Assembly: GCA_036401335.1 (NCBI GenBank)
Contig: DASWVC010000059.1
Location: 1 to 25,765 of the forward strand
Source: DASWVC01 sp036401335
GTDB lineage: Bacteria > Verrucomicrobiota > Verrucomicrobiia > Chthoniobacterales > JAFAMB01
DNA length: 25,765 bases
Direction: 5' to 3'
The notes beneath the pieces were generated by a model. The model made no database searches and had not been told where the DNA came from. It was given only the letters and a program-made list of their open reading frames with translations. Both the position numbers and the translations under genes were made by a program. Positions 17,334-23,647 of the stretch are shown here, in pieces; the stretch's first letter is position 1; each line of letters starts with the position of its first letter.

Positions 17334-18457
17334 AACCAGAGATCGGCTATGGACTGGTAGGCGTCAGTGGCTTTGCGGAGTTCTGTTTGGAGCAGTACCA
17401 GACCCTGGAGGGGTTGAAGCCGGTGGCCGTTTGGAATCGGACCCCCGACAAAGCAGCGCGGCTGGCTGCTCAATATGGGCTCCGCCATCACCCAAACCTG
17501 GAAGCCCTGGTCTCAGATCCCGAGGTCCATTTGGTGCATGTGGCGACCATACCGTCACTTCACGCCGTCCAGGCCATGGCTGCCCTGGCACAGGGGAAAC
17601 ATGTGCTTTGTGAAAAGCCGTTGGCTGTCTCCATCAGTGAGGCCGAAGCCATGATGGCGCTTGCTTTGGACAAACACGTTCTGTGCGGGATCAATTTCGT
17701 CATGCGTTACGGTCCCCTCTGGGCGCCGGTGAACGTGCTCGCTCGGGAACGCATCCTGGGCGCTCCGCTTCGCGCTGAAGTCGTCAATTGCGCCGGAGAC
17801 AGCGGCTTGCCGGCGAATCACTGGTTCTGGGATGAAAACCGTAGCGGCGGCATTTTCGTCGAGCACGGAGTGCATTTTTTTGACCTTATCGCGTCGTGGT
17901 TTGGTGCGGGCGGCACGGTGATGAGTGCCGAATGCCTGTACCGGCCGGGTACCGCCTTTGTTGAACAGGTGAGTTGCAATGTCCGTTACGGCGAACAAAC
18001 CAGCGCCGGATTTTACCACGGCTTTCATCAATTTGACTGTCTGGACCGCCAACAGGTGCGCCTGATTTTTGAACGCGGCGAACTCCTGCTATCCGGCTGG
18101 GTAGCCGGAACGCTGCAGCTCCGCGCAGCACTCAATACGGTTCAACGGCGCCGGGTGGAAGCGCTTTTCCCGACTGCGCAAATCTCACAGTTCAGCGATG
18201 CTTCCGGCCTGCACCGGCGGCGTGGCCGGGAAGAAGGGATCGACGTTGCCCTTGAACTTACGTGGGCCGATCCGCGTGACAGCCAAACCCGTTACGGCGC
18301 TGCGATCCGTGACTTGATGGCTGACCTGATCGAAGCAATTCGTAATCCCGGGCATGTCCCGCGAGTCGGAGCAACAGAGGGGCTTGCGGCGCTTCGCCAA
18401 GCCGTCTCCGCCCGTGAACTTTGGCGCGAAGCCAGCCCGACCGCGAGCCCCTCGTAA
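17330..18457 (+). CDS. Gfo/Idh/MocA-family NAD(P)-dependent sugar oxidoreductase
   Basis: This 375-residue protein has an N-terminal Rossmann fold (GYGLVGVSGFAEF near 6-18; the dinucleotide loop lacks the usual last glycine). It is followed by VHVATIPSLH and the family signature CEKPLAVSISEAEAM near 94-108, whose EKP lysine is catalytic in the family. The C-terminal substrate domain includes GGIFVEHGVHFFDLI, with the conserved histidine helix. Members oxidise or reduce sugars, inositols or their derivatives. The ATG overlaps the GH130 stop (ATGA), so it is the third gene of the glycoside operon and probably acts on the sugar that cluster makes or releases. No signal peptide is present. Confidence 0.88.
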   Translation: MKPEIGYGLVGVSGFAEFCLEQYQTLEGLKPVAVWNRTPDKAARLAAQYGLRHHPNLEALVSDPEVHLVHVATIPSLHAVQAMAALAQGKHVLCEKPLAVSISEAEAMMALALDKHVLCGINFVMRYGPLWAPVNVLARERILGAPLRAEVVNCAGDSGLPANHWFWDENRSGGIFVEHGVHFFDLIASWFGAGGTVMSAECLYRPGTAFVEQVSCNVRYGEQTSAGFYHGFHQFDCLDRQQVRLIFERGELLLSGWVAGTLQLRAALNTVQRRRVEALFPTAQISQFSDASGLHRRRGREEGIDVALELTWADPRDSQTRYGAAIRDLMADLIEAIRNPGHVPRVGATEGLAALRQAVSARELWREASPTASPS

Positions 18458-18559
18458 GGCATTCTGCGATCGACCGGGCTCACTCTGAAAAGCCCCCCTG
18501 CAACCTGGATTCGAGGCAGCAGGGAGGCGTTGTGGTCGCACCCCGAGGCGCTTCCGGAG

Positions 18560-18581
18560 GTCGCGAAGGGACCTGTGACCC
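18560..18581. repeat. Degenerate palindromic repeat, possible copy D
   Basis: The hairpin GGTCGCG/TGTGACC (with two G-T pairs) has loop AAGGGACC. GCGAAGGGAC (18564-18573) matches the reverse complement of copy B over 10 bases. It lies between the convergent oxidoreductase gene and the small minus-strand gene and could help end transcription. The match is short, so the assignment is tentative. Confidence 0.3.
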
Positions 18582-18619
18582 CACCAGCCCAACTTGGACT
18601 CATCTTGGAATCTGCCTGC

Positions 18620-18991
18620 CTAAAGAAGCCAGGTCGAGGCCGGGCTCGTACGCAGGGTGGGGTCTTTGCCTTGCAGACCATCAGGCAAGTGATCCATTCG
18701 TGACGGCAAACACGCGGGCTCAACCCCATCAGGAAGTTCTTTTTGAACCGTTTGGAGCGCAGCCCGACAGGCCAGTGCTTCGGCCTCGCGCCGGGCCGCG
18801 TCCGCCGGATCGGCCGTGATGGCCGAGGCGTCCACCAAGCCAGTCGCCTCAACGGCAACCACCACCGAACGCCCCCCAACCGAAAAAGCCTCCGCACCCT
18901 GGTTTGCCGCGGCCTCGAAGCGAACTTCGAAAACGAAAGACTCCGCTTTCGACAAGTCGGGCGTGATTATCGTGTTCTCTGTGTTGTTCAT
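18620..18991 (-). CDS. Small hypothetical protein (123 aa), second of a minus-strand pair
   Basis: I do not recognise this protein. It starts at ATG 18991-18989 (MNNTENTIITPDLSKAESF), with AAGGA about 12 bases upstream. An in-frame TTG at 19042 is less likely because it overlaps the previous gene's stop. The N-terminal ~90 residues are acidic and Ala/Val-rich with a protein-like pattern (VGGRSVVVAVEATG, then an Ala/Arg/Glu helix). The last ~30 residues look less ordered. There is no signal peptide, membrane segment or metal motif. It follows the 19039-19236 gene after 47 bases on the same strand and converges with the oxidoreductase gene. Confidence 0.5.
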   Translation of the reverse strand: MNNTENTIITPDLSKAESFVFEVRFEAAANQGAEAFSVGGRSVVVAVEATGLVDASAITADPADAARREAEALACRAALQTVQKELPDGVEPACLPSRMDHLPDGLQGKDPTLRTSPASTWLL

Positions 18992-19038
18992 GGGTATCGA
19001 TGGTTCCTTTTCGTTTGCTGCACTGCAGGGTAGTAGCT

Positions 19039-19236
19039 TCAAGCCGCGATCAATTCGGGGGCATCCTTCCGCAGGGCGGGCTTGGAAGCGCCGTTGGGGC
19101 GGTGAGCTCTCCTAAACGTTTTCCGCAAATGCGTAAGATCGAATGGCTCAAATGCTGGTTCCGGGACTACGGCCGGGTTGTTGTCGTCGCGCAACATGCG
19201 CAGGACCACGGCCAAGGCATAAAAATTAGGGTTCAT
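19039..19236 (-). CDS. Small hypothetical protein (65 aa), first of a minus-strand pair
   Basis: I do not recognise this protein. It starts MNPNFYALAVVLRMLRDDNN and continues AVVPEPAFEPFDLTHLRKTF, then a basic tail ending DAPELIAA. Composition is protein-like: a short amphipathic helix, a Pro/Glu linker and a basic stretch. It has no signal peptide and no cysteines. No clear SD precedes the ATG. The gene is upstream of the 123-residue gene with a 47-base gap, suggesting a two-gene unit. Evidence is coding appearance only. Confidence 0.45.
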   Translation of the reverse strand: MNPNFYALAVVLRMLRDDNNPAVVPEPAFEPFDLTHLRKTFRRAHRPNGASKPALRKDAPELIAA

Positions 19237-19991
19237 AAGTTAATCGATGACGTGTCGGGAGGACAGGTTCGCAGTCATCTGGTCCAGCCTCACGGCCAAC
19301 CATCTCCCTCTGACGCAGGGCATGAAACGGCCTGCGATCAAAAGGAACAAGACTCGACGGCCCGTATGCGTTCCACAACGTCTGTATTTCTCAAGTTAGT
19401 ACCTTGAGAGGGCAATCCAGGGGCCTTCATAACTCCCTTGATCTCTCATCCTCTCAGCAACCCGGTGGCGTTGAACCTAAGCGATTCACGTTCCGAGATG
19501 CCCAGAGAACTGCCTTGAGATCAGACCCCATGTTCCCACGGGTTGAGTGATCGGTAAAGCACAACGGCCTCATGGCCGGCCCGGAACCATCGTTAAGGGA
19601 AGGCCTGACCCGGCCCGACCGAAGAAGCCAAGGCACCTGAGAAAGCCAAAGCCGTTGTCAGGGCAGCGGCACAGGCCGAGTCCGGTTGAGGCCCATTCCC
19701 CAGCCGCCAACTCTCCGAAGCCCATGCCTGCGAGCGGAGGGCCCGGCGTCTACCCTGCCGCGATTGGTTTCCGTCCTTCCCGGACCGTGCCATCATCCTC
19801 CCCAAAACAGACGACAAGGAAAGACGAAGCGGTGAAACTGGCCCTGGTTGACCCTGCTCGCAGCCGGGCAAGGGCTCGTTTTGAGTAGCGGGGGTGATTC
19901 TCCGCCTGGCTCCGAACGGCGTAGCTGCGGGCTTTTGTGCAAGGATAAGTCGTGTCTTAAACGAACGGAAAGCGCCACGAACGAAATTCCT
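19237..19991. other. 755-base region without a convincing gene
   Basis: Open frames here are Pro/Arg/Ser-rich and look like noise. A 23-codon plus-strand frame ending in TGA near 19689 (TEEAKAPEKAKAVVRAAAQA) has a real-protein look but no start, so it may be a gene remnant. A perfect 7-bp hairpin TCTCAAG/CTTGAGA lies at 19389-19409, and another CTTGAGA is at 19514-19520. No strong promoter was seen before the BON gene. Confidence 0.5.
19389..19409. promoter_or_regulatory. Inverted repeat TCTCAAG-N7-CTTGAGA
   Basis: This is a perfect 7-bp dyad with a 7-base spacer TTAGTAC. The same arms recur in a stem at 20572-20598 with a 13-base loop. It could be a protein-binding operator or an RNA hairpin. 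It lies in a gene-free region. Confidence 0.35.
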
Positions 19992-20387
19992 ATGAAAAGT
20001 CTTTTGCCCTTCCTGTGTGCCGCGCTGGTGGGCATCTACCTTCCTTCCCCTGGCCAGTTGCCGGTTTCAGCCGGTAATCCCGCTCGCACCGACTCGGGCT
20101 CAAATCAGCGGGGCGATCCCGGTGAGCGGTCCCCCGGCAGCAGGGACGACGTGGCGCTTACCCGGCAGATCCGCCAGGCAGTCGTCCGCGACGACTCACT
20201 GTCAAGGAATGCTAAAACTATCCAGATCATTGCGCGCCACGGCAAGGTAAGGCTGCGCGGCGCAGTCGAGACGCAACCAGAAAAGGACAACGTTACCGGC
20301 AAGGCCGTCAGGATTGCGGGCCAAGGCAATGTCGAGGCCCAGCTCGAAGTCAGGACCGGCCAGGAAATCTCAACCAAATCCCGCTGA
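19992..20387 (+). CDS. Secreted BON-domain protein
   Basis: This 131-residue protein has an N-terminal signal peptide (MKSLLPFLCAALVGIYLPSP, cleavage probably near residues 26-28), a low-complexity linker to about residue 52, then one BON domain (about 54-121: DVALTRQIRQAVVRDDSLS, IIARHGKVRLRGAVET, and AVRIAGQGNVEAQLEV). BON domains are small periplasmic modules thought to contact phospholipid surfaces or other proteins, as in OsmY, and are often stress-induced. I chose the ATG at 19992 because it gives a proper signal peptide; the longer frame from 19848 does not. No SD is obvious. The protein stands alone, upstream of the candidate RNA promoter. Confidence 0.85.
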   Translation: MKSLLPFLCAALVGIYLPSPGQLPVSAGNPARTDSGSNQRGDPGERSPGSRDDVALTRQIRQAVVRDDSLSRNAKTIQIIARHGKVRLRGAVETQPEKDNVTGKAVRIAGQGNVEAQLEVRTGQEISTKSR

Positions 20388-20413
20388 ACTGGTTTGTGAC
20401 CGGGCCGGGCGAT

Positions 20414-20441
20414 TTGACTAAATTAATCCTAGTGGTATAGT
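20414..20441 (+). promoter_or_regulatory. Sigma-70-type promoter, extended -10
   Basis: The -35 box is TTGACT (20414-20419; 5 of 6 match TTGACA). After a 16-base spacer comes the -10 box TATAGT (20436-20441; 5 of 6 match TATAAT), preceded by the extended -10 dinucleotide TG at 20433-20434. Transcription would start near 20447-20449. It is the best promoter I saw in the window, and it points into a region with no protein gene but strong RNA structure. Confidence 0.68.
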
Positions 20442-20446
20442 AGAGA

Positions 20447-20610
20447 AGGTAGTGAAGCAGTTATTTAAGTTCTCTGGGCATTCTGGAGCGCTGGTCCGGG
20501 TAAGGGCCAGCAAGACCAGGATGCTGAGAGAATAAGATAACGAAGGTCTTGAAAGAGACCCCGTCGCTTGTTCTCAAGGCAGGGATTAAAACTTGAGAAA
20601 GAAGACCAGA
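20447..20610 (+). ncRNA. Candidate structured non-coding RNA or leader
   Basis: The first element (20469-20533) is a long hairpin. An outer stem pairs 20469-20475 with 20527-20533. A 9-bp stem pairs 20478-20486 with 20516-20524. After a small internal loop, an 8-bp stem GCTGGTCC/GGGCCAGC (20490-20497 with 20504-20511) closes the hexaloop GGGTAA. The second element (20545-20607) pairs GGTCTT with AAGACC around the 8-bp stem TTCTCAAG/CTTGAGAA (20571-20578 with 20592-20599). It follows a strong promoter by about 20 bases. It does not resemble tmRNA, SRP RNA, RNase P RNA or 6S RNA. The 3' end is unknown; a further hairpin at 20648-20684 may belong to it. Confidence 0.5.
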
Positions 20611-20647
20611 TGGAACTGATTCACGCTACCGCGGGTGTATTGCTTAC

Positions 20648-20684
20648 GCCTTGTTTTGGCCGCATCAGGCGCGGTTTCCGAGGC
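20648..20684 (+). other. Additional stem-loop downstream of the candidate RNA
   Basis: GCCTTG (20648-20653) pairs with CGAGGC (20679-20684), with one G-U. It surrounds an inner stem CCGC/GCGG (20660-20663 with 20671-20674). It is weaker than the upstream elements and may be the 3' domain of the same transcript. Confidence 0.3.
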
Positions 20685-21142
20685 AAGTTACGCTGATCTC
20701 GATCACCCTGTAGAGCAAAGCCCGGCCGCAGCCGTGTTCTCACCTCGGGGTTGGTTTCCGTTGAGGTCCCTGCCGGATTATAACACAAAACATTTATAGT
20801 ATTTAATTATGATAATCGTGTTCAACTTGGGCCTTCGGCTCCTGCTCAATGCATTGTCGTCGGCCCCCCGTTCGGTGGAAGCTTCAGAAACCGAATTGAC
20901 GCCGCTCGACCTCGCACAGCTGCGTCATCGGCCACGCGATTCGCAGCGTCCGGGTACCCCCAGAGGGTTTCCGCGGCGACCCGCGAGCTTTCCGCCGCCC
21001 GTCCCGTTCAATTACCCCAACGTCTAAAGCTGAAACAACGCCATGCATTTTCAGACGCTTTTGGGAAGGTCCGTCCGGAACTTCCTGTTGGCGCCTCAAA
21101 TCCTCATTGGCTGAGGAACGGAAACACTTTTGGAGCAACGAA

Positions 21143-21484
21143 ATGGAGTTCAGGAAAATGGATTGTCGTGAGTGGTCGAACAGGGAGGGTCGAGCCGGCG
21201 GCTGCCTGTCCGTGGGAAATCATGGTAACGTGGCGGGCATACGGAGGCGATTTGGGCTGTTGGGGAGGGTGTGGCGCGGTTCACGAAAGGGCTTGTTGCT
21301 GCTGTTGGCCCTGGGTGGGACGCTGGGTGCAGTGCGGGCGGCTCCGGTGCGAGACGGCCATACGCAACGGGCGGGAACGGCCACAGCGGTTTGGCCGTCC
21401 GCGGCGCCGTTTATCGGAGTGGGTGGCCTGAGCTTGATCGGGATGTTGGCCTTGCGCCGCCGCGCCCGGGGCTATCAGGGTTAG
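21143..21484 (+). CDS. Small exported or membrane protein with C-terminal hydrophobic tail and Arg-rich end
   Basis: I do not recognise the family. The 113-residue product has a basic N-terminal region (RRFGLLGRVWRGSRKG), a hydrophobic segment (LLLLLALGGTLGAVRAA), a short polar stretch, then a second hydrophobic segment (FIGVGGLSLIGMLALRRRAR) ending in a basic tail. A C-terminal hydrophobic helix followed by an Arg cluster resembles sorting tails such as PEP-CTERM, though the Pro-Glu-Pro motif is absent. The ATG at 21143 has GGAG 7 bases upstream, which decides the start over a TTG at 21107. It converges on the zinc-ribbon gene. Confidence 0.55.
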   Translation: MEFRKMDCREWSNREGRAGGCLSVGNHGNVAGIRRRFGLLGRVWRGSRKGLLLLLALGGTLGAVRAAPVRDGHTQRAGTATAVWPSAAPFIGVGGLSLIGMLALRRRARGYQG

Positions 21485-21516
21485 AAGCAAGTCGATCCCG
21501 AAGGGCAGTCCGAGGT

Positions 21517-21539
21517 GCAGCCGGGCATGCCCGGCCTGC
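21517..21539. terminator. Perfect palindrome between convergent genes, possible bidirectional terminator
   Basis: GCCGGGCATGCCCGGC (21520-21535) is a 16-bp perfect palindrome, and the flanking GCA/TGC extends the pairing with one bulged C. It lies between the plus gene ending at 21484 and the minus gene ending at 21573. There is no T-run on either side, so termination is inferred from position and GC-rich pairing. Confidence 0.4.
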
Positions 21540-21572
21540 GCTGCAGACGAATGGGAAAGCCGCTGGATGGCA

Positions 21573-21800
21573 TCAAGGTCCCTTGGTTTTCTTGTTCCTG
21601 GCTTGGTCCTCGCGGTATTTTTTCACCCGGGCGTCGACGGCGTCCCTCGCTTGTTTCGCGGCAGCAGCCGCGACGCTCCCCGCTTTTTCTCCCGAGGCGG
21701 TGATTCCCTGCAGGGTCATCTGCAGAACGGACTTCGTGAGTGCCTTAAGCTCGGCAGCAGAAAAAACATGGCCACAGTGCGGGCAGGTTACTTTGATCAT
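21573..21800 (-). CDS. Small zinc-ribbon-type protein (75 aa)
   Basis: The product begins MIKVTCPHCGHVFSAAELKAL, with one CxxCG zinc knuckle (C6, C9), followed by Ala-rich helix and a highly basic tail (KKYREDQARNKKTKG). Only one CxxC pair is present, so a full four-cysteine zinc site would need a dimer or a partner. It is likely cytoplasmic and perhaps binds nucleic acid or protein, but the role is unknown. The ATG at 21800-21798 was chosen because the knuckle starts right after it; the much longer open frame upstream (to 22307) is the antisense or shifted reading of the anti-sigma gene. It is 191 bases downstream of the anti-sigma gene on the same strand. Confidence 0.7.
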   Translation of the reverse strand: MIKVTCPHCGHVFSAAELKALTKSVLQMTLQGITASGEKAGSVAAAAAKQARDAVDARVKKYREDQARNKKTKGP

Positions 21801-21991
21801 GGGATCAGATAAGAGCGTATTGAGCGCCGAGTCCAGCCGCGGCCGGCGGGCGAGGGTGGTTGGGCCACTAAGGTCCGGAGACGTCGCATGAAGCGAGAGG
21901 CGCGCCTGGTGCCGTGGAGGCATGACTTCGCTTCGGGCCGCAGGCGGACCCGGGGAAGGCATACGTTCTGGCGGAAAGCGACCCCCTGACC

Positions 21992-22768
21992 CTACAACGG
22001 TTGCATTTCCAAAGCGGCGAGGGCCCGCAAATCCTCGGTCTGCACATCGGAAACGGCCCAAAAGGAAAAGCCGCGCTGATCCCAATGCAACGTATTGTAG
22101 CCGTTTTCGGTAAAGTTCTGCAGGGCGGTAGCACGATTGCTTTCTGAAGGCCAAATGAACAGGTTGATCAGGTGCTGCTTGCGCCGGTAAACCAGGGCAG
22201 CCACTTCCCGGCCATCGACGTAATCGAGGCGCCCTCCGATCAGGCTGAAACCGTGTTCGGCGAAGTCCTGCACGGGTGGGGAAAATTCCAGCTTGCCGGC
22301 AAACCACGGTTTGACGGTGTGCTGGTCCGTTGACGGCACATCTAACAGGTGGGTGGCGAGCAAGGAGCGGACATGGCTGGAGATTACCTGGGCAACGAGC
22401 GTGCCGTCTTGGGAGGGACCACGGACGCCGCCCTTACGAAGGAAAGCCAGCCCGAAGACCAGGACGAGGGCTGCTGCGAGGGCCAAGGGAACCAAAAACC
22501 ACGGTGCTACCGTCCTCGTCTGGACCCATGGTTTACGGTCCGGGGATGCGGCCGGAAGTGCGGACAGCACCTTGGCGCGGAGCGAAGCGGGAACGTCGAA
22601 CCGGAGTTGCGGCTGGTCCAGTAAAGTGCGCAGGCCTTTTCGGGCTTCCAAAAGCTGACGGCATTTGGGGCAGTCGCGCAGGTGCCGTCTGATCGGGATG
22701 ACCGCTGCCGTGTCTAGCTCGTTATCGACGTAGGCATCGATGAAATCCTGGCATTCCTCGCACTTCAT
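21992..22768 (-). CDS. Zinc-finger anti-sigma factor, membrane-anchored
   Basis: This 258-residue protein is the probable antagonist of the overlapping sigma factor. The N-terminal zinc-finger (ZAS/zf-HC2) domain shows C3, C6 and HLRDCPKC with H29, C33 and C36. One transmembrane segment follows (about residues 88-110, PWFLVPLALAAALVLVFGLAFL region), then a ~145-residue C-terminal part outside the membrane (FSLIGGRLDYVDGREVAALVY) that likely senses the signal. By family knowledge the N-terminal domain holds the sigma factor inactive at the membrane until the signal releases it. Its ATG overlaps the sigma stop by 4 bases (ATGA), indicating coupled translation. Confidence 0.88.
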   Translation of the reverse strand: MKCEECQDFIDAYVDNELDTAAVIPIRRHLRDCPKCRQLLEARKGLRTLLDQPQLRFDVPASLRAKVLSALPAASPDRKPWVQTRTVAPWFLVPLALAAALVLVFGLAFLRKGGVRGPSQDGTLVAQVISSHVRSLLATHLLDVPSTDQHTVKPWFAGKLEFSPPVQDFAEHGFSLIGGRLDYVDGREVAALVYRRKQHLINLFIWPSESNRATALQNFTENGYNTLHWDQRGFSFWAVSDVQTEDLRALAALEMQPL

Positions 22769-23292
22769 AGCTGGGGGTTTCCCTCACCATCCCGCAGTAT
22801 AAGGCAAAGCTGGTCCCGAGCACGGGAAAGCCGTGACATCACGGTGCCGATCGGAATCCCGACCACTTCGGCGATTTCCTTATAAGCTAAACCTTCCAGT
22901 TCCCGCAAGACCACCACTTCACGGTACTCAACGGGCAGAGTGGAGATGGCCTCCCGAACCATCTCGACGGTCGCTTTGGTCTCCAAATTGGCTCGGGGGC
23001 CCGGTGCCGTATCTTCAATCTGCCCGATTTCCAGCTCAAAAAGGGGTTCCTGCCGGTTCCGAGCTCCCAAGGCGGTATAGCACGTGTTCCGGACGATCTG
23101 AAGCAACCAGCCGCGGGCGTTCGCCCCGGTGTGAAAGCCCGCGAAAAAACGAAAGGCTTTCAGGTACGACTCCTGAACGACGTCTTCGGCATCTTCTTCG
23201 TTTTTCATCAGCCAACGGGCAAGGTTGTAAGCATCGTCCATGAGGGGCACCATGAGGCCCTCAAAACGCGCCCGGGTTTGCTCGTCGTTCAT
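22765..23292 (-). CDS. ECF-family RNA polymerase sigma factor
   Basis: This 175-residue sigma-70-family factor has only regions 2 and 4. Region 2 covers about residues 18-80 (AYNLARWLMKNEEDAEDVVQ, then SYLKAFRFFAGFHTGANARG and WLLQIVRNTCYTALGARN). Region 4 covers about 115-168 (STLPVEYREVVVLRELEGLA, then YKEIAEVVGIPIGTVMSRLS with the DNA-binding helix-turn-helix). Region 3 is missing, as in the ECF class. It directs RNA polymerase to a small regulon when freed from its anti-sigma partner, which is encoded immediately downstream. It is divergent from the metallophosphoesterase operon, the most likely target. No SD is seen before the ATG. Confidence 0.92.
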   Translation of the reverse strand: MNDEQTRARFEGLMVPLMDDAYNLARWLMKNEEDAEDVVQESYLKAFRFFAGFHTGANARGWLLQIVRNTCYTALGARNRQEPLFELEIGQIEDTAPGPRANLETKATVEMVREAISTLPVEYREVVVLRELEGLAYKEIAEVVGIPIGTVMSRLSRARDQLCLILRDGEGNPQL

Positions 23293-23647
23293 GTCGGAGG
23301 GTCACTTTACATAAGGGCTTACCGGCGCTCGAGCCCATTTATTCCCTCCCGCGGACCAGTAGGTGCGAGTCCCTTCCTTCCCTAGGCGTTACCCCCGCCC
23401 GCGTTCTTCCGCAATGGCGTCGGCCGTAAGTTCACGTTCGGTCAACGGGGTTTTAACCCGACGGGAATAAACCTGCGTCGACCTGGGTATGTCATGGTAA
23501 CCGAAGCATTCGGTTAACAAAAACCAATAACGAAAACCAACTTTGATGAAACACACCTGCGCGAATGGCCGGGGCAACCATGCCTGGGCGCTCCCCGGTG
23601 CGGCCGGCGTCCAGCAAGCACCTAACTGCGGCGAGAAAAATGATTTC
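23293..23647. promoter_or_regulatory. Divergent regulatory region between sigma factor and metallophosphoesterase operon
   Basis: The 355 bases hold a degenerate palindromic-repeat copy C near 23359-23376 (GCGAGTCCCTTC matches copy B over 12 bases). They also hold a perfect 8-bp dyad TAACCGAA-GCA-TTCGGTTA (23498-23516), and TTCGGTCAAC at 23437-23446 echoes its right arm TTCGGTTAAC (23509-23518). A sigma-controlled promoter should lie here, but I could not pick -35/-10 boxes with confidence. Confidence 0.45.
23498..23516. promoter_or_regulatory. Perfect inverted repeat, candidate operator
   Basis: TAACCGAA (23498-23505) and TTCGGTTA (23509-23516) flank the 3-base spacer GCA. It lies 130 bases upstream of the metallophosphoesterase start. 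A similar half-site (TTCGGTCAAC) is at 23437-23446. It may be a repressor/activator site or a 5'-leader hairpin. Confidence 0.4.

Larger units (their letters stand above)
20388..21142. other. 755-base intergenic region: promoter and structured RNA, no convincing protein gene
   Basis: A near-consensus promoter (20414-20441) is followed by stem-loops at 20469-20533, 20545-20607 and 20648-20684. The AT-rich stretch at 20776-20816 precedes a weak 72-codon frame (20809-21027) with no SD and a Pro/Arg-rich product, which I do not accept. The rest, to the SD of the next gene at 21132, shows nothing else recognisable. Confidence 0.6.

Noticed and set aside
19547..19888. 113-codon plus-strand frame upstream of the BON gene
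   Set aside because: Mostly Pro, Arg, Ser and Lys with no domain or SD, so probably not coding.
20809..21027. 72-codon plus-strand frame after an AT-rich stretch
   Set aside because: The start looks hydrophobic but there is no SD, and the second half is Pro/Arg-rich; the downstream gene at 21143 has a proper SD.
21801..22307. Upstream part of a 244-codon minus-strand frame that ends in the zinc-ribbon protein
   Set aside because: It runs through the anti-sigma gene in another frame and is Arg/Pro-rich; only the last 75 codons are protein-like.
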